From: Lysobacterales bacterium
Lineage (GTDB): Bacteria > Pseudomonadota > Gammaproteobacteria > Xanthomonadales > SZUA-36
Direction of reading: 5' to 3'
Length of the DNA: 13,580 nucleotides
NCBI GenBank assembly: GCA_021648045.1
Contig: JAKITM010000058.1
Location: forward strand, 1-13,580
Below, one piece after another: positions 6,516 through 13,558 of the stretch. The notes beneath the pieces are model-generated. The model was given only the letters and a program-made list of their open reading frames with translations. It was not told the origin of the DNA and searched no databases. The stretch's first letter is position 1. Each line of letters starts with the position of its first letter. The translations under genes and the position numbers were made by a program.

Positions 6516-8081
6516 TCAGTGCCTGAAATGCCGAATGCCGGTGAATACCATGGCGATATCGTTTTCGTTAGCGGCGCTGATGATTTCTTCATCACGAATC
6601 GAGCCGCCAGGCTGGATAATGGCTTTAATACCGGCATCTGCGGCGGTATCAATGCCATCGCGGAACGGGAAGAAAGCATCAGAGGCCATGGCGGCGCCCA
6701 ATAGCGACAAGTTGGCATCGCCGGCTTTCCAGCGAGCGATACGGGCCGAGTCAATTCGGCTCATCTGACCGGCGCCAATGCCTAGGCTGCGCCCATCTGC
6801 AGCAAATACAATGGCATTAGATTTGACCATCTGCGAGACTTTCCAAGCAAACAGCAAATCGGCCCATTCGGCCTCAGTGGGTGCTCGTTGGCCGACTGTT
6901 TTGCAATCAGCTTGGGTAAGGCGGTGTAAATCTCGGTCTTGCAGTAACAGGCCACCGTTGACTTTTTTAATATCGAAAGAAGCAGGGCTGGAAGCCGGCC
7001 ATGTACCGCTCAGCAACAGGCGTACATTTTTTTTGTTGGCAAAAACTTCAGCAACACCAGCATCGATTGCAGGTGCAATGACTACCTCAACAAACTGCTG
7101 GTCGAGAATTTGTCTTGCTGTAGTGGTATCGAGTGAGCGGTTAACAGCGATTATGCCGCCAAAGCTGGAAGTTGGGTCAGTCGCAAAAGCCCGTTGATAA
7201 GCTTCTGCGAGGCTATCAGCCTGAGCAACACCACAGGGATTTGCATGTTTTACAATGACACAGGCCGGCTGTTCAGAAAATAATTTAATGGTTTCAAGGG
7301 CAGCATCGGCATCGGCAATATTATTAAATGAAAGAGCCTTGCCTTGAAGTTGCTCAGCCGTGGCAATGCTGCCCACAGCCGGCTTAGCCTCGGAATAGAA
7401 AGCAGCCCGCTGGTGTGGGTTCTCGCCGTAACGCATACTTTGCTTCTGTTCAAACTGGGGTGTATAGAAACCCGGCAGGCCGGTTTCATCACCAGTTTCA
7501 TTTCGGGAACTTAGATAGGCTGCAATCAAGCCATCGTAACGGGCGGTATGGGCGAAAGCTTTGGTAGCCAAATGACGACGATTGCCAAGGTCCATCTCGC
7601 CTGCCTCAATTTTGGTCAGGCTGGCGGGGTAGTCTTCCGGGTCAACAATAACCGTTACGGCAGCATGGTTTTTGGCGGCAGCACGAACCATCGCCGGCCC
7701 CCCGATGTCAATATTTTCAACCGCATCTTCTGGGCTACAGTCGGGCTGGGAAATGGTTTTTTCAAAAGGGTAGAGATTGACGGCAACCACATCTATGGGC
7801 CGTATACCATGGCTGTCCATAACCGCTTCATCACGGCCCCGACGGGCGAGAATACCGCCATGTATCAAGGGTTGCAGGGTTTTTACCCGTCCCCCCATGA
7901 TTTCTGCAAAGCCGGTGTAGGTCGAGACATCGGTAACCGCGATATTCGCGGCTTTCAGGCAGTTTGCGCTACCGCCTGTAGATAGGATTTCATAACCTGC
8001 AGCAACCAGCCCTCGGGCAAGGGCCTCAATCCCGGTTTTGTCAGATACGCTGATAAGTGCGAGAGGTTTTGTTGCTGTCAT
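6516..8081 (-). CDS. purH: Bifunctional AICAR transformylase/IMP cyclohydrolase
   Basis: PurH carries out the last two steps to IMP: formylation of AICAR by 10-formyl-THF, then ring closure. The 521-residue protein has the N-terminal cyclohydrolase domain (SVSDKTG at 11-17, GGRVKTLQP at 63-71 with K67) and the C-terminal transformylase domain. The latter carries RYGENPHQ at 217-224 and the catalytic KHANPCG at 278-284, with K278 and H279 the expected catalytic pair. It ends in the typical RHFRH. The ATG at 8081 has AGGG about 8 nt upstream. A TATAAT box at 8146-8141 offers its own promoter, though read-through from fis is likely. No PurR-like palindrome is evident before it. Confidence 0.97.
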   Translation of the reverse strand: MTATKPLALISVSDKTGIEALARGLVAAGYEILSTGGSANCLKAANIAVTDVSTYTGFAEIMGGRVKTLQPLIHGGILARRGRDEAVMDSHGIRPIDVVAVNLYPFEKTISQPDCSPEDAVENIDIGGPAMVRAAAKNHAAVTVIVDPEDYPASLTKIEAGEMDLGNRRHLATKAFAHTARYDGLIAAYLSSRNETGDETGLPGFYTPQFEQKQSMRYGENPHQRAAFYSEAKPAVGSIATAEQLQGKALSFNNIADADAALETIKLFSEQPACVIVKHANPCGVAQADSLAEAYQRAFATDPTSSFGGIIAVNRSLDTTTARQILDQQFVEVVIAPAIDAGVAEVFANKKNVRLLLSGTWPASSPASFDIKKVNGGLLLQDRDLHRLTQADCKTVGQRAPTEAEWADLLFAWKVSQMVKSNAIVFAADGRSLGIGAGQMSRIDSARIARWKAGDANLSLLGAAMASDAFFPFRDGIDTAADAGIKAIIQPGGSIRDEEIISAANENDIAMVFTGIRHFRH

Positions 8082-8140
8082 TACCGAGCCCTGTATGCTG
8101 AAGTCAGATGTTTGTGATTGCGAGTTTCAGACTAAATAAA

Positions 8141-8168
8141 ATTATACTCTTTTAGGACTGGTTTAGGG
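8141..8168 (-). promoter_or_regulatory. Candidate purH promoter
   Basis: On the minus strand a perfect -10 hexamer TATAAT lies at 8146-8141, giving a predicted start near 8134 and a leader of about 50 nt before purH. The hexamer 16 nt upstream is CCCTAA (8168-8163), a poor -35, which suggests either a weak promoter or one that needs an activator. The CCCTAA sequence belongs to a set of repeats in this spacer. Confidence 0.5.
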
Positions 8169-8208
8169 CTGGGGTTTCCTGTTCGTTAGGGTATAGTTTC
8201 ACTTAGGG
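8152..8208 (-). repeat. Four CCCTAA-type boxes between fis and purH
   Basis: Reading the minus strand, CCCTAA occurs at 8208-8203, 8191-8186 and 8168-8163, and TCCTAA at 8157-8152. The first overlaps the fis stop codon, the third sits at the -35 position of the candidate purH promoter and the fourth lies 5 nt before its -10 box. Start-to-start distances are 17, 23 and 11 nt. They may be binding sites for a regulator of purH; I know of no named factor for this motif in these bacteria. Confidence 0.4.
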
Positions 8209-8457
8209 TTGGATGCCATGCTGGCGCATTTTACTGCGCAGTGTGTTGCGGGTAATACCGAGAATGCGGGCGGCGTGGCTTTGATTCCCGGCAGTTTTTT
8301 TCAGGACTTCTTCTATCAGCGGTGACTCTACAGTGCTTACAAAGAGCTGGTAGAGATTCTCAGGGTCGGTGTTGTCCATATCAGCGAGGTAGTCCTGGGC
8401 GACGCGGCGGACATATTCTCGTAATGGTAGTTGGTTGCGGACGGGTGTCTTGCTCAT
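8203..8457 (-). CDS. fis: Fis-type nucleoid-associated DNA-binding protein
   Basis: Fis is a small dimeric nucleoid protein that bends DNA and controls rRNA and many growth-phase genes. The 84-residue protein is a little shorter than the 98-residue E. coli form, lacking much of the flexible N-terminal beta-hairpin arm. The core aligns well: LPLREYVRRVAQDYL, then ENLYQLFVSTVESPLIEEVLKKT, and a C-terminal helix-turn-helix GNQSHAARILGITRNTLRSKM at about 57-77. The start at 8457 is 18 nt after the stop of the DUF3426 gene, so the two are cotranscribed. In many relatives dusB immediately precedes fis; here it does not. A Fis-family regulator other than true Fis is possible but the fis-purH-purD context supports the call. 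Confidence 0.93.
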   Translation of the reverse strand: MSKTPVRNQLPLREYVRRVAQDYLADMDNTDPENLYQLFVSTVESPLIEEVLKKTAGNQSHAARILGITRNTLRSKMRQHGIQP

Positions 8458-8475
8458 GCTGATTAAACCTTTTCC

Positions 8476-9276
8476 TCAGAGGAACCGAATTTCGAAGCCT
8501 CTGGAGGCTATGCCGGGATCCAGAAACTCTATCACTACCGGTAATAAGGCATCAGGCGCCAAACCATTGCTGGAATCACTGCCATCGGCAAGGTATTCAT
8601 CGGGCTGTAGTGTTTTCCGCGCCAGTACTCGGTTGTTAGTATCCAGCAAACTAAGCTCGATCTGCGGAAAGTCCTGTCGGTAGTCTGCACGATTCACCAT
8701 AGTTAGGCTCAGAATCAGGGCGTCGGCTCGACTGGGATGCGCATGTAGATCACGACTGAGCAATTGAAACAGTTCCGGGTTCTGCCGGGCTTTGCTTAGT
8801 TGCATTTCTACCAGTCCCAGGCCTTCTGCGGTGGTTCGAATGGTTGGAATTTCGAGCAAGGGCTGGCGGTAGTGCCAGCTAAAGTTTGCCAGCGTTAGTG
8901 GGATCATTGCAATGAGCAAAGCATTCCAAACCCACTGGTAGCTCTTTGCCGGTAGCAGATTAAGTTGATTGGGGTCGGGTTGTGGCTCGGCATCTGCAGG
9001 GTTTTCTTCATCAGCTACTGCAACAGCACCCTGGTAACCGTTGTTTTGGGTGGCGGCCTCAGGTTCATTGGTAAAGCGGTGGGAAAGATGAAACGGTTGG
9101 TTTTTTTCAGCCGCTGAAACCGGCATTTCGTCTGGCTCCGGCCAATCATCGAATAAATGCTTGAGTGCGTTATATATTTTCCCGCAGCGTCCGCACTCAA
9201 CTTTGCCGCGGTCTTGGGCCAGCCAACTGGCGCGTAGAGGATAAATGGCATGGCAGTCAGGACAGCGAGTAAACAT
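8476..9276 (-). CDS. Zinc-ribbon and DUF3426 membrane protein
   Basis: The 266-residue protein begins with a four-cysteine zinc ribbon (C5, C8, C28, C31; MJ0042 type). A linker rich in acidic and Pro/Gln residues follows, then one membrane helix at about 114-131, and a DUF3426 domain from about 145 to the end (LSLTMVNRADYRQDFPQIELSLLD). The topology suggests a cytoplasmic metal-binding head tethered to the inner membrane with the C-terminal domain outside. Function is unknown. Homologues commonly sit between prmA and dusB/fis; here fis follows at 18 nt but prmA is absent from the upstream side. No strong ribosome-binding site is seen before the ATG at 9276, though the start is fixed by the MFTRCPDC motif. 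The domain call is confident; any role is not. Confidence 0.88.
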   Translation of the reverse strand: MFTRCPDCHAIYPLRASWLAQDRGKVECGRCGKIYNALKHLFDDWPEPDEMPVSAAEKNQPFHLSHRFTNEPEAATQNNGYQGAVAVADEENPADAEPQPDPNQLNLLPAKSYQWVWNALLIAMIPLTLANFSWHYRQPLLEIPTIRTTAEGLGLVEMQLSKARQNPELFQLLSRDLHAHPSRADALILSLTMVNRADYRQDFPQIELSLLDTNNRVLARKTLQPDEYLADGSDSSNGLAPDALLPVVIEFLDPGIASRGFEIRFL

Positions 9277-9308
9277 GGATTCGTATTTCAGTGATTTTAA
9301 TGGTTGAG

Positions 9309-9337
9309 ATGATTAACTCAGATGGATAAATAGTCAA
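9309..9337 (-). promoter_or_regulatory. Candidate promoter for the DUF3426-fis-pur block
   Basis: On the minus strand TTGACT (9337-9332) and AATCAT (9314-9309) are separated by 17 nt, which fits a sigma-70 promoter (5 of 6 and 4 of 6 matches). It lies in the 101-nt spacer between the DUF4124 stop and the DUF3426 start, the largest gap between purD and pyrE apart from that before purH. The predicted start is near 9302, leaving a leader of about 25 nt. Confidence 0.45.
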
Positions 9338-9377
9338 GTCTTAGCTGATTGTTATGCCCGATATTGTCTTGGTAGAC

Positions 9378-10013
9378 TTAGCGCGCGCCAGCAGGACCCC
9401 GGTTGAGGTCGCGGTAACGGGCTAAATCGCGGGCAAACTTGGTGCGTTCAGCCGCCATATCTTGATTTAATTGGGCAATTCGAAAATTTTGCTGGCTTAC
9501 CGCAAGCCGCTGATGTTGTATCTCATTAGTGACCTCAAGCGTAATTGATTTGCCCCGCCTTTGCAGATTGGCTGCACGATTGACATGGATTCGTAGGCGT
9601 TCGTTTTCGGAATCCAGCGCTTTTGCCGCGAGCTCCAGCTCGCCACCGTAGTTCTCTAATATCATTTCTAAACGCGAAGCGATGTCTGCTTCAGATCGAT
9701 AAGTAGCCAGTAACAGGCGGCCACGCTTACTTTCTTCATCAGATGCTGCTTGCTTTTGTCGCGTGACTTTTTCCTTTGCCCGCTGGGTACTACGCTCTTC
9801 ACGAGTAAGGTGAGCGGTAGTTTCTCCAACCATTAAACCATCTTTATTGATTTGCTTATGACCGCGTAAAAGCGGTGGTGTCGCTGTGTAGTGAATAGTG
9901 CCGCCATCATCTGACCACTTATAAACCACCTTACCAGCAAGCGCTATCGGAGCTGCCGATAGCAACAATAGCGTGAGCAGAAGCACGAATAGATGAAATT
10001 GTTTAGATGCCAT
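9378..10013 (-). CDS. DUF4124 envelope protein with coiled coil
   Basis: The 211-residue protein starts with a signal peptide (hydrophobic run at about 7-24, likely cleavage after ALA at 26). It is followed by a DUF4124 domain with the typical YKWSDDGGTIHYTATPP segment at 31-47. The rest, about 70-205, is rich in Glu, Lys, Arg and Ala and looks like long coiled-coil helices. It is therefore predicted to act in the periplasm or envelope; its function is unknown. Its ATG lies inside the last codons of pyrE (11-nt overlap), in a different frame, and no clear ribosome-binding site is seen, suggesting translational coupling to pyrE. The codons used are like those of its neighbours. Confidence 0.85.
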   Translation of the reverse strand: MASKQFHLFVLLLTLLLLSAAPIALAGKVVYKWSDDGGTIHYTATPPLLRGHKQINKDGLMVGETTAHLTREERSTQRAKEKVTRQKQAASDEESKRGRLLLATYRSEADIASRLEMILENYGGELELAAKALDSENERLRIHVNRAANLQRRGKSITLEVTNEIQHQRLAVSQQNFRIAQLNQDMAAERTKFARDLARYRDLNRGPAGAR

Positions 10014-10641
10014 AACGATAACGATAATCCCTAATGGCGGTAATGTCTACTTCAAGTCCGGCTGTTTCCAGCCAATAGAGCAAATCTGTGAGGTTAATGA
10101 CTGCAATAACAGGGAACCCGAACTCCGCTGCAAGCTCTTGAACGGCTGATAATTTACCTTGCCCGCGTTCCTCGCGATCAAGGGCGATAGCAACACCTGC
10201 AACTTCCGCGCCAGCGGCTTGAATCCAATTGACTGATTCACGCACGGAGGTGCCGGCCGAGATAACATCATCAACAATTAGTACCCGGCCTGAAATCGGC
10301 GCACCTACCAATTGCCCGCCTTCGCCGTGGTTTTTCGCCTCTTTACGGTTATAGGCATACGGCAGGCTTTGTTGGTATTTTTCATCCCAAGCCATGGCAA
10401 TGCCAGTTGCCAGCGGGATGCCTTTATAGGCAGGACCAAAAAGCATATCGAATGGTAGCTCGCTGTCGGCGATACGACTGGCGTAGCTTTCACAAAGCAC
10501 GCGCATTGAGTGGCCGTCGTTAAAGTTTCCGGCATTAAAGAAATAGGGGCTGACGCGTCCGGACTTGAGAGTGTATTGGCCAAAGCGAAGGATGTTTCTG
10601 TCGATAGCCAGTTTAATTAAAGTTTTTTGATAGTCTTGCAT
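10003..10641 (-). CDS. pyrE: Orotate phosphoribosyltransferase
   Basis: PyrE transfers ribose-5-phosphate from PRPP to orotate, giving OMP, the substrate of the PyrF enzyme encoded at the other end of the block. The 212-residue protein has TLKSGR at 24-29, FGPAYKG at 68-74, the flexible catalytic loop RKEAKNHGEGG at 99-109 and the PRPP-binding motif VLIVDDVISAGTS at 120-132. Length matches the gammaproteobacterial enzymes. It is the first gene of the leftward block and is divergent from lemA across a 156-nt spacer. No clear promoter or attenuator could be recognised in front of it. Confidence 0.97.
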   Translation of the reverse strand: MQDYQKTLIKLAIDRNILRFGQYTLKSGRVSPYFFNAGNFNDGHSMRVLCESYASRIADSELPFDMLFGPAYKGIPLATGIAMAWDEKYQQSLPYAYNRKEAKNHGEGGQLVGAPISGRVLIVDDVISAGTSVRESVNWIQAAGAEVAGVAIALDREERGQGKLSAVQELAAEFGFPVIAVINLTDLLYWLETAGLEVDITAIRDYRYRYGI

Positions 10642-10670
10642 GTAGTTACCGTGTCAGTAAATCTTATGAT

Positions 10671-10683
10671 TCCTACCATAGGA
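10671..10683. repeat. Short palindrome upstream of pyrE
   Basis: TCCTA-CCA-TAGGA is a perfect 5-bp inverted repeat about 30 nt before the pyrE start, in the divergent pyrE-lemA spacer. Its position would suit an operator or a leader hairpin. It is short enough to arise by chance. Confidence 0.25.
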
Positions 10684-10760
10684 CATTAACCCGTGGACAT
10701 TGAGTCGCCGAACCTAAGCCGAGAGATATGACTTCTTGCACTCGCGTGAGTTCTGGTTTC

Positions 10761-10769
10761 TGGTATATT
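10761..10769 (+). promoter_or_regulatory. Extended -10 promoter of lemA
   Basis: TGGTATATT carries the TGn extension (10761-10763) in front of a good -10 hexamer TATATT (10764-10769). No convincing -35 lies 16-18 nt upstream, which is typical of extended -10 promoters. The predicted start near 10776 leaves about 22 nt before lemA. Confidence 0.5.
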
Positions 10770-10797
10770 AGATAGACATTCTACCAAACAGAGGGCT

Positions 10798-11385
10798 ATG
10801 AGTATGTGGATTTTTCTCGGCATTGTTGCCGCTATAGTTTTTTTCGCCATTTCTGTTTACAACGGCCTTGTGGCCAAGCGTAATCAGTATAAAAATGCCT
10901 TTGCACAAATCGATGTGCAGCTAACCCGTCGACACGACCTGATTCCGAATCTGGTCGAAACCGCTAAAGCTTATATGAGCCATGAAAAAGGCACGCTGGA
11001 AGCCGTTATCAATGCCCGAAATGCTGCGGTGAGTGGCTTAGAAGCCGCCAAAGCCGATCCGACCGACCCGGAAGCAATGAAAAACCTTTCGCAGGCAGAA
11101 CAAGGTTTGTCCGGGGCGCTGGGGCGTTTATTCGCGCTTTCAGAAGCTTATCCGGATCTTAAAGCTAATCAGAATATGATGCAGTTGTCGGAAGAGCTCA
11201 CAAGCACTGAAAATAAAGTGTCTTTCTCTCGCCAGGCATTCAACGATGCGGTCATGCTTTACAACACAGCGCGTGAATCCTTCCCGGCTAACTTGTTTGC
11301 GGTTACTTTTGGTTTTGGTCCGGCTGAGTTGCTGGAAATTGAAGACGAGAAGAAACGCGAAGTTCCAGAAGTTTCATTTGACTAA
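10798..11385 (+). CDS. lemA: LemA family protein
   Basis: The 195-residue protein has one N-terminal membrane helix (about 4-24) followed by the helical LemA domain. The signature segment YNGLVAKRNQYKNAFAQID continues into LTRRHDLIPNLVETAKAYM. LemA proteins are membrane-anchored with a mostly helical soluble part; their biochemical role is not established, but they are often encoded next to M48 peptidases, as here. Two starts are possible. The ATG at 10798 is only 2 nt after GAGGG, while the ATG at 10804 (MWIFLG) is 8 nt away and would be better spaced; the difference is two residues. A stable hairpin follows the stop. Confidence 0.93.
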   Translation: MSMWIFLGIVAAIVFFAISVYNGLVAKRNQYKNAFAQIDVQLTRRHDLIPNLVETAKAYMSHEKGTLEAVINARNAAVSGLEAAKADPTDPEAMKNLSQAEQGLSGALGRLFALSEAYPDLKANQNMMQLSEELTSTENKVSFSRQAFNDAVMLYNTARESFPANLFAVTFGFGPAELLEIEDEKKREVPEVSFD

Positions 11386-11395
11386 CTTCAGACCA

Positions 11396-11429
11396 ACAGC
11401 AGGCTGACGCATTCGCGTCGGCCTGCTGT
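11396..11429 (+). other. Intercistronic hairpin between lemA and the M48 gene
   Basis: ACAGCAGGC (11396-11404) pairs with GCCTGCTGT (11421-11429) and GACGC (11406-11410) with GCGTC (11415-11419) around the loop ATTC. The single mismatch between them is U.G on the plus-strand RNA, so the stem is 15 continuous pairs. No T-run follows on either strand, so it is not a standard terminator. It ends 13 nt before the next ATG and may stabilise the lemA message or restrain translation of the peptidase. Confidence 0.7.
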
Positions 11430-11442
11430 ACTGGATATCTAC

Positions 11443-13371
11443 ATGAATTTCTTCGAACATCAGGAAAAAGCCCACAAACAAACCCGTTGGTTGGTGTTGT
11501 TGTTTGTGCTTGCGCTGATTGCTGTGGTGGCTGCCATGGAAATCCTTGTTTTGCTTTTTCTGGGTCAGTCAAACACGGTCGGTTTCAAAAATTTAGTCGA
11601 CCCGGTATTTTTAAAAAGCAATGTCGGACTTATCGGTGGGACTGCTGTTTTAACGCTGGCGGTTATCGGCTTTTCCACCCTGTTCAGAATGACATCTTTA
11701 CGCGCCGGTGGCGGCAAGGTTGCGGTTGAACTTGGTGGTGTGCGTGTTGGTGCCGATCCGCGCGATCCCTTGCGCCGCAGATTGCGCAATGTGGTTGAAG
11801 AGGTAGCATTGGCTTCGGGTATGCCGGTACCAGAAATTTATGTGATGGAAAAAGAACCAGGAATCAATGCCTTTGCAGCTGGCTATACCCCGGCAGATGC
11901 AGCCATTGCCGTAACTAGAGGAACCCTTGAGAAGCTCAGCAGAGATGAATTACAAGGGGTTATTTCGCACGAATTTAGTCATATTCTGAACGGCGATATG
12001 CGCTTGAATATCCGTCTGATTGGATTGTTGTTCGGGATTATGATGCTTTCCTTGATAGCCCGGCGAGTTTTGTTCAGTGCCCGCTACACACGGGTTACCC
12101 GCAGTTCTAATAGCAATAGTTCCGGCGGTGGCGCGATAATGATTATTGCGCTGGGGGTGTTGGTCGTTGGCTATATTGGAATGTTTTTTGCTCGCTGGAT
12201 AAAAGCGGCGGTCTCGCGTCAACGCGAGTACCTAGCCGATGCATCGGCGGTGCAGTTTACCCGTAATCCGGATGGAATCGCTGGCGCACTCAAACGCATC
12301 GCCATAGAAGCCGATGGTTCGCTGCTGCAGGTCGAAAGCGAAGAAGTTAGCCATATGCTATTTGGTGAAGGCCGCCGCGCCAGCCTGCTGGCAACTCACC
12401 CGCCGTTGCTTGATCGGATAAAACGCATTCAGCCACAGTTTAATCCCGAAGAACTGAAAACTATGGCAAGTAGTATTAGGCGCAAACAAAGACAGGCTGC
12501 CGAAGATGAGGAGCGCTTGAGAAAACGGGCAGAGAAGAAAGACACCAAGGGCGGGGCGGGCATGTTTGATGCTGGTAATATAATTGAAAATATCGGCAAC
12601 CCGGATAGTAACCAGTTACTGTACGCGGCGCTGGTGGCATCCTCCTTGCCGATGGAAGTCCAGTCGGCGGCGCGTTCGGCTGAATGGGCACCGGAAACTT
12701 TATGTTTATTACTGCTTGACTCGGATCCAGCGATTCGTGAAAAACAACTACTACTGGTATCCAGACGAATGGGTACCGATAGCGAAAAACAGCTGCGAAC
12801 ATTACAACAGGCACTACCGAATATTTCACCGGAACAACGCTTACCCCTAGCCGAAATGACTTTTCCGGCATTGAAACGCCGCCCCGCAGAAGATCTGATG
12901 CGCCTGCTCGACACCATTCGTGCGCTGATAACAGCCGATGGCAAAGTGGATGTGCATGAATATGCGCTGGCGAAAATGCTGGAAGTTATGATTAACGATG
13001 CGCTAAACCCGGCAGACTCATCTCCCTCAGGGCGTAAATCGATAAAGTCTTTATCCGCCGATGTGGAAGCGTTATTAATGGTGGTGGCTAACCTTGGTCA
13101 GACAGATGCTACCATTGCAGAGAAAGCTTGGAATGTGGGTATGCAAATGGCCGGCCTGAGCGCTAAAAATTATCAGCCCGGCGACTGGCGTAAAGTCCTG
13201 GATACTAGCTTGGCACGGCTTGATCGGCTGGCACCAAAACACAAAGAAGTATTGTTACGCTCACTGTTGGAAACTATTACATCTGACCATGAAGTGAATT
13301 TGATTGAAGCTGAATTGCTACGGGCAATATGTGCTAGCCTGCATGTGCCATTACCGATGATTGAGTTGTGA
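11443..13371 (+). CDS. Membrane M48 (HtpX-like) zinc metallopeptidase with TerB-like tail
   Basis: The 642-residue protein is more than twice the length of HtpX. Residues 15-41 and 63-82 are membrane helices. The M48 peptidase domain follows, with the zinc motif HEFSH at 176-180 and the third ligand E262 in SRQREYLADA, and further hydrophobic helices at about 188-210 and 228-250. After THPPLLDRI (318-326) comes a charged, probably coiled segment (about 344-370). A helical C-terminal region then holds two related stretches, ITADGKVDVHEYALAKML (496-513) and ITSDHEVNLIEAELLRAI (612-629), resembling TerB-type domains. It is likely an inner-membrane quality-control protease acting with LemA, but substrates are unknown. 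The ATG at 11443 has only a weak GGA 8 nt upstream. No terminator is obvious after the stop. Confidence 0.9.
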   Translation: MNFFEHQEKAHKQTRWLVLLFVLALIAVVAAMEILVLLFLGQSNTVGFKNLVDPVFLKSNVGLIGGTAVLTLAVIGFSTLFRMTSLRAGGGKVAVELGGVRVGADPRDPLRRRLRNVVEEVALASGMPVPEIYVMEKEPGINAFAAGYTPADAAIAVTRGTLEKLSRDELQGVISHEFSHILNGDMRLNIRLIGLLFGIMMLSLIARRVLFSARYTRVTRSSNSNSSGGGAIMIIALGVLVVGYIGMFFARWIKAAVSRQREYLADASAVQFTRNPDGIAGALKRIAIEADGSLLQVESEEVSHMLFGEGRRASLLATHPPLLDRIKRIQPQFNPEELKTMASSIRRKQRQAAEDEERLRKRAEKKDTKGGAGMFDAGNIIENIGNPDSNQLLYAALVASSLPMEVQSAARSAEWAPETLCLLLLDSDPAIREKQLLLVSRRMGTDSEKQLRTLQQALPNISPEQRLPLAEMTFPALKRRPAEDLMRLLDTIRALITADGKVDVHEYALAKMLEVMINDALNPADSSPSGRKSIKSLSADVEALLMVVANLGQTDATIAEKAWNVGMQMAGLSAKNYQPGDWRKVLDTSLARLDRLAPKHKEVLLRSLLETITSDHEVNLIEAELLRAICASLHVPLPMIEL

Positions 13372-13415
13372 TTTTTGCGTATACCTAAACCTACGCTGGT
13401 ACGATTTCCTGGGTC

Positions 13416-13516
13416 ATAGGCTGGATGTTCGCACCCCACCTCTGCGGGGGGCTAGGCGCTCCGCGTTGCCTGCTCAATACTTCTGCCAACATAATAAGCA
13501 TTACTCACCAGCCTAT
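13416..13516. repeat. Non-coding element closed by a 9-bp inverted repeat
   Basis: ATAGGCTGG (13416-13424) is the exact reverse complement of CCAGCCTAT (13508-13516). Between them lie smaller complementary segments, such as CCCC near 13434 with GGGG near 13445 and AGGC with GCCT around the CGCTCCGCG stretch. It sits in the 209-nt gene-free end of the window after the M48 gene. It could be a small mobile repeat or a structured RNA; no T-run marks it as a terminator. Confidence 0.4.
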
Positions 13517-13558
13517 CAATCAACTGAAATGGAACTCTATGGCTTCATGCTAATTATC

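Noticed and set aside
8082..8140. PurR operator before purH
   Set aside because: No palindrome resembling the known PurR site could be found in the purH leader.
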